Assembly (NCBI RefSeq): GCF_014784055.1
Contig: NZ_CP061813.1
Span: 459,501 to 523,500 of the forward strand
Length of the DNA: 64,000 nucleotides
Direction of reading: 5' to 3'
DNA from: Polaribacter haliotis
GTDB taxonomy: Bacteria > Bacteroidota > Bacteroidia > Flavobacteriales > Flavobacteriaceae
The notes under the pieces are model-generated. The model was given only the letters and a program-made list of their open reading frames with translations, ran no database searches and was not told the DNA's origin. Position numbers and translations under genes: made by a program. Of the stretch, positions 8,817 to 17,036 are shown piece by piece (position 1 is the stretch's first letter; every line of letters begins with the position of its first letter).

Positions 8817-11800
8817 TTATTTTAAATTATTAGGAACATTCTTCATTTCAATACTAAGTTTTCCGCCTTTAATTAATTCTTTATGAGGAAATTTCCAAGA
8901 GTTCAGTTTTTTTCCATTTAACATTATAGAATGGATATATTTATTTTCTCTTGATGCATTTTTTGCTTCTATTACAAAAGTTTTTCCTCCATAATACTTA
9001 TCACTTAAATGAATTGTTACCTTTTCAAATCTAGGACTACCTAATTCATATTGTGGATTTGTTGAAGCACCTCCATCCATTTGAAATAAACCAAGTGTGC
9101 TCATTACAAACCATGCACTCATTTGACCTTGATCTTCATCTCCTGGGTAAGCATCTCGTGTTCCAGTTCCGTAATATTTTTCTTGTATTTCTCTTGCCCA
9201 TTTTTGTGTTAGCCATGGTGCATTTGCATAATTAAAAAGATAACACGATTGCATATTTGGTTGATTTCCATGATTTATTGGGTATTTAGAGAAATCATCA
9301 CCCAAAGCGTTGAAATTAACTTTTTTAGATTGGTACATAGCACTATCTAAACGAGAGATAAAGCGTTCTTTTCCTATTGCTTCTACCAACCCATTTACAT
9401 CATGTGGCACAAACCAACTAAACTGCCAAGCATTTCCTTCAACAAAACCGGGTGTATGATAAGGACTAAAAGGTTCAAGCCATGTTCCGTCTGCATTTTT
9501 TGGTCGCATAAATCCAGTTTTTGAATCAAAAATATTACGCCAGTTTTGTGAACGTTGCATAAATAACTTATAATCATTTGTCTTGTCTAATTCTTTTGCA
9601 GCTTGTGCTAGACACCAATCATCAAAAGCATATTCAAGTGTATTTGATACATAACTTTGATAAATGTCTGTTTGCAAGGGTACATAACCATATTTCATAT
9701 AAGCTTCAAGGCTTTCATTTCCAACTCTACCACCCCCACTATGTGCTTTTTGAGGCAAAGAAGTTTGAATATGTCTCATTGCTTCATATGCTTTGTTAAA
9801 ATCAAAATCTTGAATACCTGCATTCCAAGCTCCAACGATCCAAGGTATACCATGCTCTGCAACCATAACACTAGTATATTCCCCACCAAATATACCTTTT
9901 GGTAACCATCCTCCTTTATCATAAAAAGCCAATAAACTTTTTGCTTGCATCGATGAAAATTCAGGGGCTATCAATTGGTTGAGTTGTTGAACATTCCAAA
10001 AAGTATTCCAAAACTCTCCTGAACAAATACGTTGGTTTGGATCTTTAAATGTTTGAACTTTTTCATTCATATCCATCCACTGACCATTTACATCTCCCCA
10101 TGCCACTCTTCCCGACAATGATCTATAAAAATTTGTGTAAAACTTTACTTTCTGTAAATAATCATCTGTTTCTATTTCAATTCTACCTAAATACTTATTC
10201 CATATATCTTTTTGATTTTGAACTACCTTTTCAAAACTCCAACCAAATGGTTTTGTAATTTCATTTTCTAAGTTCAACCAAGCATTTTTTGTACTTATCA
10301 AAGAAATAGAACTTCTAACTAAAATAGTATCATTTTCTGTAGTTTTAAAATTAATAAAAGCACCAGTATTTCCAGATCCATTAATTTCGTTTACATTATT
10401 AAGAATAGATTCATAAGTAAGTCCGTGATTAAGCTTTCCAAGCGATTTTGCTTTGTCTGTCCAGCCACCCAAACTTTCAAAAGGTTTGTTAAATTCTAAA
10501 ACAAAGTGTAATTTATAATCTTGCGTAAGTACGTAACCAGTTTTATCAGTAATGTGATGCACAAAGCCTTCTATTTTTGTATTACTTATACGTGTAATCT
10601 TTGTTTCTTTATTTTGATAACTATATTCTGCATTAGGAAAAGCGTCAATTAATATACGTGAGGCATTAGATTTAGGAAAAACATAACGTTGAAATCCCGC
10701 TCTTGTGGTTGCAGAAAGGTCCACATGAATATTGTAATCCGTTAAATCTACACTATACTTACCAATTTCAGAAGTTTCAGTCTTTTTGTTTATTCGCGAC
10801 CGGTAACCAAGATCTGGATTATGTTCTGGTCCTGGTTGAGTTTGTAAGTTGCCTACAGTGGGCATCATTAAAAATCCAGACATCGTCCATTCTTGTGTAT
10901 GGTTAAATCCTGAAATATTTTCAATTTGATATTCGTAACCTGCTTTCCATACTGTGCTTTCGTTATTTGGACTAAGCTGAACCATTGGCATTGGGTTTCT
11001 TGGTCCAGGAGTAATCATCCAACGAGATCCACTTGTACCCATAAACTGATTTACATAATCTGAATAAGTTATTTCTTTTTGAGGAGAACGTTGAAGTTTT
11101 TCATTGAATTTAAGTTTACCATCTATATAAATTTTAACCTGAGATTTCTTTTTTTTTGTAACTGCTGGAAGATAAAATTCCAATATACTATGACCAGGTT
11201 CTATGTTTTTGTGCAATTCTTTTTTATCGACAATCACTTTAACAGAGGCATGCTCTTCTTGTTGTCTAATATCAACAAGTAAAGGTTGGAGATTCTTTTT
11301 TACTTTACGCATTTCGAACTTGGCGAAAGTAACAGATTTTAAAATAGTATTTCCTGGTTTATCTAATCTTAGACCCTTTGGCCCCTCCATTTTAATGGCA
11401 TCAAATACACACCAATTTCCTGTCATATTCTGAAAAATAATTTCATTAACACCTTTAATAAGTTCTTTTGCAGGAAATGAAAAGGAGATAGTTTGAGGAT
11501 GAGAACCTGAGATTTGAGGAAGATTTCCTGATTTCCCAGCTTCTAGCTGAAAATTGAAAGCCTTTCCATTAATAAAAGCACGAAATAAGGGAGGATTTTC
11601 AGCACTTACTTCTAAAATATTAACCACAAGCGTACAAGTACCTTCTGAGATTGTTTTCTCTAATTCAAAATAAATAGGCAATTGATGCAATGCCAATCCT
11701 GACCAATATCCATACCCAGCAAAACCATCTTTAGGTCCAGGCAACAAATATGGCCAGTCTTTTGATGGGATTGATTTGCCAACAACATAATAGCTATCTT

Positions 11801-12011
11801 TTCCTCCGAAACCATTGCTTACAAAATCTTTATAAGAATTTGGTGATGATAATGCAAATTCAGATGCAGAATTATCAAGTTCTCCTATTTGCCATATAGT
11901 TTTAATATCATTGGCTTGTGCTTTAAACTCGCAAAAGCATAAGCTACCTAAAAAAGTTAGAAATAAAGCAGTTATTTTTTTTAAGATACTGTTATTAATT
12001 TTGATAATCAT
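8817..12011 (-). CDS. GH92 family alpha-1,2-mannosidase, exported, with N-terminal lyase-type beta-sandwich domain
   Basis: 1064 residues. A signal peptide (about residues 1-33) is followed by a domain beginning KTIWQIGELDNSASEF and ending near WCVFDAIKMEGP, like the rhamnogalacturonan-lyase C-terminal galactose-binding-like module, then the full GH92 catalytic region. GH92 landmarks are YVNQFMGTSG, FWNTFWNVQQLNQL (about 665), FVEGNAWQFSWFVPHD (about 855), HGNQPNMQSCYLFNYA (about 915) and the catalytic GDEDQGQMSAWFV (about 953). GH92 enzymes are Ca-dependent inverting exo-alpha-mannosidases acting on glycoprotein or yeast mannan. No SusC/SusD pair is adjacent, so it is not part of a visible PUL. 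Confidence 0.93.
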   Translation of the reverse strand: MIIKINNSILKKITALFLTFLGSLCFCEFKAQANDIKTIWQIGELDNSASEFALSSPNSYKDFVSNGFGGKDSYYVVGKSIPSKDWPYLLPGPKDGFAGYGYWSGLALHQLPIYFELEKTISEGTCTLVVNILEVSAENPPLFRAFINGKAFNFQLEAGKSGNLPQISGSHPQTISFSFPAKELIKGVNEIIFQNMTGNWCVFDAIKMEGPKGLRLDKPGNTILKSVTFAKFEMRKVKKNLQPLLVDIRQQEEHASVKVIVDKKELHKNIEPGHSILEFYLPAVTKKKKSQVKIYIDGKLKFNEKLQRSPQKEITYSDYVNQFMGTSGSRWMITPGPRNPMPMVQLSPNNESTVWKAGYEYQIENISGFNHTQEWTMSGFLMMPTVGNLQTQPGPEHNPDLGYRSRINKKTETSEIGKYSVDLTDYNIHVDLSATTRAGFQRYVFPKSNASRILIDAFPNAEYSYQNKETKITRISNTKIEGFVHHITDKTGYVLTQDYKLHFVLEFNKPFESLGGWTDKAKSLGKLNHGLTYESILNNVNEINGSGNTGAFINFKTTENDTILVRSSISLISTKNAWLNLENEITKPFGWSFEKVVQNQKDIWNKYLGRIEIETDDYLQKVKFYTNFYRSLSGRVAWGDVNGQWMDMNEKVQTFKDPNQRICSGEFWNTFWNVQQLNQLIAPEFSSMQAKSLLAFYDKGGWLPKGIFGGEYTSVMVAEHGIPWIVGAWNAGIQDFDFNKAYEAMRHIQTSLPQKAHSGGGRVGNESLEAYMKYGYVPLQTDIYQSYVSNTLEYAFDDWCLAQAAKELDKTNDYKLFMQRSQNWRNIFDSKTGFMRPKNADGTWLEPFSPYHTPGFVEGNAWQFSWFVPHDVNGLVEAIGKERFISRLDSAMYQSKKVNFNALGDDFSKYPINHGNQPNMQSCYLFNYANAPWLTQKWAREIQEKYYGTGTRDAYPGDEDQGQMSAWFVMSTLGLFQMDGGASTNPQYELGSPRFEKVTIHLSDKYYGGKTFVIEAKNASRENKYIHSIMLNGKKLNSWKFPHKELIKGGKLSIEMKNVPNNLK

Positions 12012-12129
12012 TAATTTGTGTTTATTAACTATTAACGCTTCAGTTTAGGTAGTTTATAATTAGTAATTTTTTCTTTATTATAATTTAGGTTACCTTTTAA
12101 TTCCGCTATTTCTATTTGGTTTATTGTTA

Positions 12130-12151
12130 TTAAACAATGTAAATTGTTTAA
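12130..12151. promoter_or_regulatory. Palindrome upstream of the GH92 gene, possible operator
   Basis: TTAAACAAT, GTAA, ATTGTTTAA: a perfect 9-base inverted repeat about 120 bases upstream of the GH92 start, in a 5' region that also holds three AATTTAGGTT-like phrases. Confidence 0.35.
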
Positions 12152-12209
12152 TTATTCTTATGCTAATTTAGGTTTTCTATATTTAAGGAGCAAACTAAAC
12201 TTCTTTAAT

Positions 12210-12243
12210 AAAAAAAATCCTTACAACGTAAGTTGTAAGGATT
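12210..12243 (-). terminator. Rho-independent terminator of ndk
   Basis: Perfect 12-base stem AATCCTTACAAC (12216-12227), loop GTAA, GTTGTAAGGATT (12232-12243). On the minus strand it is followed by a T-tract (the A run 12210-12217 on the plus strand). Confidence 0.85.
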
Positions 12244-12302
12244 AATTAAATATATTTTAGACTAAGAATTGCTAAAATTATTAAATTTATTTTGGATCAG
12301 TA

Positions 12303-12722
12303 TTAAAACTGCTCTCTTCCAGAAAAATGAAAGTTTCCTTCGATGATCGCATTTTCATCAGAATCTGAACCATGTACAGCATTTTCTCCCATGGAAGTTG
12401 CATACATTTTTCTAATAGTACCTTCAGCAGCATCAGCAGGATTAGTAGCACCAATTAAAGTTCTAAAATCTTCTACTGCATTTTCTTTTTCTAAGATTGC
12501 AGCGACGATTGGTCCACGAGTCATAAACTCTACTAATTCTCCAAAAAATGGACGCTCATTATGCACTGCGTAAAAAGTCTCTGCATCTGCTTTTGTCATT
12601 TGTGTCTTTTTTAAAGCTACAATTCTAAAGCCGGCTGCATTAATTTTGTCTAAGATTGCTCCAGTATGTCCGTTTTCAACACCATCTGGTTTAATCATTG
12701 TAAATGTTCTATTTGTTGCCAT
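12303..12722 (-). CDS. ndk: Nucleoside diphosphate kinase
   Basis: 139 residues from the start chosen here. It transfers phosphate between NTPs and NDPs through a histidine intermediate. Landmarks are [14 protein letters not shown], the [16 protein letters not shown] kinase core, [14 protein letters not shown] and the active-site histidine in [10 protein letters not shown]. An upstream in-frame ATG at 12773 would add 17 unconserved residues, but the promoter (12744-12773) lies inside that extension, so the start at 12720-12722 is preferred. It is monocistronic with its own terminator. Confidence 0.97.
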   Translation of the reverse strand: MATNRTFTMIKPDGVENGHTGAILDKINAAGFRIVALKKTQMTKADAETFYAVHNERPFFGELVEFMTRGPIVAAILEKENAVEDFRTLIGATNPADAAEGTIRKMYATSMGENAVHGSDSDENAIIEGNFHFSGREQF

Positions 12723-12743
12723 TCTGTTTTTTTTAATTTTCGG

Positions 12744-12773
12744 CAAAAGTACAGCTTTTATTATAAAAAACAA
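12744..12773 (-). promoter_or_regulatory. Predicted ndk promoter
   Basis: Minus strand TTG (12771-12773), 19-base spacer, TACTTTTG (12744-12751): an exact fit to TTG-N19-TAnnTTTG, about 22 bases upstream of the chosen start. It decides the ndk start codon. Confidence 0.75.
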
Positions 12774-12889
12774 GTGTAGATAAACTTGTATTTATAGGTT
12801 CCATTATCAATTATTACCATAAAAAATGATTTATAAATGAGAATAAAAATAATTTTACGAAATACTATTAAATTGTATCTTCGCAAACT

Positions 12890-13918
12890 ATGATTTTAAA
12901 AGGATTTAACGAATTAAAAACGTTTCTCGATAAACCAAGAAACATTGTAATTATAGGACATAGAAATCCAGATGGAGATGCTATGGGTTCTACATTGGCA
13001 TTGTGTCAATATTTCACAAAAAAAGGACACAACCCAACTGTTGTGGTTCCTAATGAATATCCAGATTTTTTACATTGGTTGCCAGGCTCTAAAGATGTAT
13101 ATCGTTTCGATTGGCAAAACTCACAATCGCAAAGAGCTATAAATAATTCGGATATTATTTTTCTTTTAGACTTTAATGCATTGCACAGAGTAGGTTACGA
13201 TATGCAAAACACGTTGGAGAAATACCCAAATGATTTTGCGATGATAGATCATCATCAACAACCAGATGATGTAAAATATATGTATTCAGACGTTTCAATT
13301 TGTTCTACATGTCAAATGGTGTATCAATTTATTGAAATGAACAATGATTTAGAACTAATTGATAAAGATATTGCAACTTGTTTGTACACAGGAATAATGA
13401 CAGATACTGGTTCTTTCAGGTTTCGATCTACAACTAGTAAAACACACAGAGTTATAGCCGATTTAATTGATAAAGGCGCAGAAAACGATAGAATTCATAA
13501 TAATGTATATGATGCTAATTCCTATAATAGATTATTATTGTTAGGAAAAGCACTGAGTAATTTACAAATTTTACCATCTTACAAAACTGCATATATTACT
13601 TTAACTAATGAAGAGAAGAAACGCTTCGATTTTCAAAAAGGAGATACAGAAGGTATTGTAAACTATGCACTTTCTTTAAAAGGAATAATTTTTGCTGCTA
13701 TTTTTATTGAAGATGGAGAACAAAATATTATTAAAATTTCTTTTAGATCTAAAGGAAATTTCTCTGTAAATAAATTTTCTCGAAACCATTTTGAAGGTGG
13801 AGGACATGACAATGCAGCTGGAGGAAAATCCGACTTAAATATGGCAGAAACTGTAACCAAATTTACATCTCTATTACCAGAGTATAAAGAAGAATTAAAT
13901 GCGTCTTATGAAGATTAA
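12890..13918 (+). CDS. DHH/DHHA1 phosphoesterase, NrnA-like oligoribonuclease/pAp phosphatase
   Basis: 342 residues. The DHH domain carries GHRNPDGDAMGS (metal-binding), IIFLLDFNALHRVG and the DHH motif in MIDHHQQPDD; the DHHA1 domain ends with FEGGGHDNAAGGKSD. NrnA-type enzymes degrade nanoRNAs and dephosphorylate 3'-phosphoadenosine 5'-phosphate. The last 20 bases overlap the gldI start, and in flavobacteria this gene commonly stands directly before gldI. Function by family is firm; the exact substrate preference is not. Confidence 0.92.
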   Translation: MILKGFNELKTFLDKPRNIVIIGHRNPDGDAMGSTLALCQYFTKKGHNPTVVVPNEYPDFLHWLPGSKDVYRFDWQNSQSQRAINNSDIIFLLDFNALHRVGYDMQNTLEKYPNDFAMIDHHQQPDDVKYMYSDVSICSTCQMVYQFIEMNNDLELIDKDIATCLYTGIMTDTGSFRFRSTTSKTHRVIADLIDKGAENDRIHNNVYDANSYNRLLLLGKALSNLQILPSYKTAYITLTNEEKKRFDFQKGDTEGIVNYALSLKGIIFAAIFIEDGEQNIIKISFRSKGNFSVNKFSRNHFEGGGHDNAAGGKSDLNMAETVTKFTSLLPEYKEELNASYED

Positions 13919-14438
13919 AATGCTTTTATTTTGCGGAATTATTTTGATAGGTTGTTCCAAGTCAACTCCAAGGAAACCAATAAACCCAAAACCTTCCACA
14001 ACTATTTTTCAAAAAACAATTGAAGAATCTAAACAATTAAATAAAGTAGAAGAGGAGAAAATAGAGCAATTAATAGAAAAAGATTCAACAAATAGTTATA
14101 CAAATTCTTTAAATGGGTTTTGGTATACATATGTAACAAAAATTGAAGCAGACAAACCAACCCCAAAAACAGGAGATATTGCAATTATTGAATTTGATGT
14201 TCGTGATTTAAATGATACAATAATCTATAGTAAAGAAGAATTAGGGATAAAAAAATACAATGTAGATAAAGAAGATTTTATTTCTGGAATTCAAAAGGGA
14301 ATAAAGTTGATGAAAATCGGAGAAACCATTACATTTGTCATCCCATCTTATAATGCTTTTGGTATTTCAGGAGATGGAAATAAAATAGGTGTTAATAAAA
14401 GTATAAAAAGTACAGTAACATTATTAAATATTAAGTAA
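13899..14438 (+). CDS. gldI: Gliding motility-associated lipoprotein peptidyl-prolyl isomerase GldI
   Basis: 179 residues. A lipoprotein signal peptide ends at the lipobox cysteine in FCGIILIGCSK; a charged linker (about residues 25-65) precedes one FKBP domain (GDIAIIEFDVRDLNDT, ISGIQKGIKLMKIGETITFVIP, AFGISGDGNK). GldI is required for gliding in Flavobacterium and is thought to fold gliding or type IX secretion components in the periplasm. Alternative start ATG at 13908 gives MKIKMLLFCG; the upstream one overlaps nrnA by 20 bases. The downstream neighbours are two more isomerases. Confidence 0.88.
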   Translation: MRLMKIKMLLFCGIILIGCSKSTPRKPINPKPSTTIFQKTIEESKQLNKVEEEKIEQLIEKDSTNSYTNSLNGFWYTYVTKIEADKPTPKTGDIAIIEFDVRDLNDTIIYSKEELGIKKYNVDKEDFISGIQKGIKLMKIGETITFVIPSYNAFGISGDGNKIGVNKSIKSTVTLLNIK

Positions 14439-14457
14439 ATAATAAATTAAATTAAAA

Positions 14458-15189
14458 ATGAAAGTAATAAAAAATTTAGCAGTAGTAGCAATTACAGTAA
14501 CAATGTTCTCTTGTGGAAAACAAATTAAAGAAGTTAAAACTTTAGAAAAGGAAATCGATTCAGTAAGTTATGCTATTGGTTTAAACATGTCTTCTCAATT
14601 TAAAATGAATTTAAAAGAAGTAAACAACGATGCTTTTATTCAAGGATATTTAAATGGACAAGATTCTACAAATTTATTAATTGAAACTAAAGATATTCAA
14701 AAGATTCTAAGCACTTATTTTCAAAAGAAACAAATGGCTCAAATGGAAGAGCAACAAGCTAAAGCTGCAAAAGAAGCAGAAGAAAAATTTGGAGAAAACA
14801 AAAAAGCTGGAGAAGATTTTTTAGTTGAAAACAAATCTAAAGATGGTGTAGTAACAACAGATAGTGGTTTACAGTATATTGTTATGAAAGAAGGAACAGG
14901 AGATAAACCAGCATCATCTACTACAAGAGTAAAAGTACACTACCATGGAACAAATTTAGAAGGTAAAGTTTTCGATAGTTCTGTAGATAGAGGAACTCCA
15001 TCTGAATTTGGTTTAAATGAAGTAATTAAAGGTTGGACAGAAGGTGTTCAGTTAATGAAAGTGGGCTCTAAATACAAATTTTTTGTTCCCCAGGAATTAG
15101 CATATGGTGTTCAATCTAGAGGAGAAAATATTAAGCCATTTTCAACTTTAGTTTTTGAAGTAGAATTATTAGATATTGTTAAGCAATAA
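14458..15189 (+). CDS. FKBP-type peptidyl-prolyl isomerase lipoprotein
   Basis: 243 residues. The signal peptide has a lipobox at about residue 19 (VTMFSCGK). An N-terminal FKBP_N/Mip-like dimerisation region (SVSYAIGLNMSSQFK, then a helix with KKQMAQMEEQQAKAAKEAEE) leads into the FKBP core: DSGLQYIVMKEGTGDKPA, VKVHYHGTNLEGKVFDSS, VIKGWTEGVQLMKVGSKYKF and ELAYGVQSRGE. The layout matches Mip/FkpA-type periplasmic chaperone isomerases. It sits 19 bases after gldI and ends overlapping the next gene by one base, so all three are co-transcribed. Confidence 0.93.
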   Translation: MKVIKNLAVVAITVTMFSCGKQIKEVKTLEKEIDSVSYAIGLNMSSQFKMNLKEVNNDAFIQGYLNGQDSTNLLIETKDIQKILSTYFQKKQMAQMEEQQAKAAKEAEEKFGENKKAGEDFLVENKSKDGVVTTDSGLQYIVMKEGTGDKPASSTTRVKVHYHGTNLEGKVFDSSVDRGTPSEFGLNEVIKGWTEGVQLMKVGSKYKFFVPQELAYGVQSRGENIKPFSTLVFEVELLDIVKQ

Positions 15190-16349
15190 TGAAAAAGTAT
15201 CTATCTATTTTTTCTCTTTTTGTATTAGTAGTTTCTTGTTCAACTGAAGAGAAGTATAAAAATCTAAAAGAAGGTGTTTATGCAGAACTTCAAACAAATA
15301 AAGGCGATATTTTATTGGATTTATATACTAAAGATGTTCCAATGACGGTTGCCAATTTTGTTGCGTTAGCAGAAGGTTCTAATACAAAAGTTACAGATTC
15401 TTTCGCTGGAAAGCCATACTTTAATGGAATTCGTTTTCATAGGGTAGTTCCTAATTTTATCATTCAAGTTGGAGATCATACAGAAACAAGTACTGGAAAC
15501 CCAGGGTATGTTTTTGGAGATGAATTTCCAAAAGATTCTTTAGGAAATTTACGTTACAAACACGATGATGGAGGAATTTTATCTATGGCAAATGGTGGGC
15601 CAGATGGAAATGGAAGTCAAGTTTTTATTACACACAGACCCATTCCTCATTTAGATGGGAAACATAGTGTTTTTGGAAAATCGATTGTAAATTCAGCACA
15701 ATTAAAAAAGTTAAAGAAACAATTTTCAGATTCTTTAGCTCTTTCTAAAGCAGTTGATTCTTTACGAATGGTTGTTATTAATAAAATTGTTCAGTTCGAT
15801 ACGATTCATAAAATTAAAATAATTAAGATTGGTGCAGAAGCAGAAGATTTTAATGCCTCTGAAGTTTTTAATGAAGAATTTGTAAAATTCGAAGAAGCAA
15901 AAAAAGAAAAATTGGCAGAACAATCTAAATTAGATGAAGAGCGTTACGCAACTTATTTAGAAAAGAAAAAAGAGTTTTTAGCCAAAATGGACGAGGACAA
16001 AGCAACCAAAACAAATTCTGGTTTGCGAATTCTAAAGTTGAAGAATACAAAAGGAACCAAAGTTGTCGCAAACAAAGAAGTTACTGTAGATTATACAATT
16101 TACGTTGCAGATGGAAAGAAAATACAATCTACTTTCGATAAAGGTGGTCAAAATCTTGTTTTTCAGTTAGATGATAAAACAAAACCAATGATTACAGGTT
16201 TTAAAGAAGGTGTTTTAACATTAAGAGAAGGAGAGAAAGCTCGTTTTTTTATTCCTTATTATCTTGCTTTTGGCGAACAAAAATATGGGCCATTTCCAGC
16301 AAAAGCAGATGTTGTTTTTGAAGTGGAAGTTTTAAAAGTAGGCAAATAA
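15189..16349 (+). CDS. Cyclophilin-FKBP fusion lipoprotein (dual peptidyl-prolyl isomerase)
   Basis: 386 residues. A lipoprotein signal (LFVLVVSCSTEE) is followed by a cyclophilin domain at about residues 28-215 with FHRVVPNFIIQVGD, GSQVFITHRPIPHLDGKHS and SMANGGPDGNG. A helical, Lys/Glu-rich linker (about 225-285) connects to an FKBP domain (VTVDYTIYVADGKKI, ITGFKEGVLTLREGEKARFF, YLAFGEQKYG). Fusion proteins of both isomerase families are known from Flavobacterium johnsoniae and from Toxoplasma, so the arrangement is rare but not unique. In the cyclophilin site the usual Trp is His (PHLDGKH), as in many bacterial members. It should act on the periplasmic side of a membrane. Confidence 0.93.
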   Translation: MKKYLSIFSLFVLVVSCSTEEKYKNLKEGVYAELQTNKGDILLDLYTKDVPMTVANFVALAEGSNTKVTDSFAGKPYFNGIRFHRVVPNFIIQVGDHTETSTGNPGYVFGDEFPKDSLGNLRYKHDDGGILSMANGGPDGNGSQVFITHRPIPHLDGKHSVFGKSIVNSAQLKKLKKQFSDSLALSKAVDSLRMVVINKIVQFDTIHKIKIIKIGAEAEDFNASEVFNEEFVKFEEAKKEKLAEQSKLDEERYATYLEKKKEFLAKMDEDKATKTNSGLRILKLKNTKGTKVVANKEVTVDYTIYVADGKKIQSTFDKGGQNLVFQLDDKTKPMITGFKEGVLTLREGEKARFFIPYYLAFGEQKYGPFPAKADVVFEVEVLKVGK

Positions 16350-16350
16350 T

Positions 16351-16914
16351 TTGTTAGACAGAATATTAAAAATAGATAAAGAAATTTTAGTTTTCCTAAA
16401 TAATTTAGGGAACGAACACTGGGATCCTTTTTGGTTGTTTGTAACCAATCAATTCAATTGGGCTCCAGTGTTTATTCTTATCTTTTTTCTAATTATAAAA
16501 TCTTTTGGTTGGAAACGTGGAGGATTTATGATTTTATCTATGATTATTTTGGTCGCTTTTTCAGATCAATTTACAAATTTTATTAAAAATTATACACAAA
16601 GATTAAGACCCAACAACGATCCAGAAATAGATCATTTGCTAAGAACTCTAATAAATCCACAAAGTTTTAGTTTTATGTCTGGGCATGCAACAACTTCTAC
16701 ATTTTTTATAATATACACAACCCTATTACTAAAAGGTAAATACAAATACAGTGCATTATTGTTATTCTTTCCAGTGTTGTTTTCTTACAGTCGTTTATAC
16801 TTAGGTGTACATTTTCCTATTGATATTATAGTAGGAATAACAGTGGGAACCATTTTAGGAAACCTATATTTTACCCTTTATAAGAAAATAGACAAGGTCT
16901 CTTTTGCTAAATAA
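16351..16914 (+). CDS. PAP2 superfamily membrane phosphatase
   Basis: 187 residues, starting with a TTG codon one base after the preceding stop. Five to six membrane segments carry the three PAP2 motifs: KNYTQRLRP, the PSGH-like SFMSGHATTS, and SRLYLGVHFPIDIIVG. PAP2 enzymes on the membrane dephosphorylate undecaprenyl pyrophosphate, phosphatidate or phosphatidylglycerophosphate; which applies here is not visible. It is the last gene of the nrnA-gldI-isomerase transcript. The 120 bases after it contain no clear terminator. Confidence 0.9.
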   Translation: MLDRILKIDKEILVFLNNLGNEHWDPFWLFVTNQFNWAPVFILIFFLIIKSFGWKRGGFMILSMIILVAFSDQFTNFIKNYTQRLRPNNDPEIDHLLRTLINPQSFSFMSGHATTSTFFIIYTTLLLKGKYKYSALLLFFPVLFSYSRLYLGVHFPIDIIVGITVGTILGNLYFTLYKKIDKVSFAK

Positions 16915-17036
16915 GTTTTCTTATATCTTTTAAAAGAAGAAAGCATCAAATTATAATTTAAAATAGATTTTATTTTATAACCACTTTGCAAATTTCTGTG
17001 TTTTTCTGTGTAAATCTTTGTGAAACAATTGCAACA

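Noticed and set aside
8817..12011. Polysaccharide utilisation locus around the GH92 enzyme
   Set aside because: There is no SusC/SusD pair or other glycoside hydrolase nearby; neighbours are DUF721 and ndk.
12723..12773. Upstream start of ndk
   Set aside because: A consensus promoter lies inside this extension and the extra residues are not conserved.
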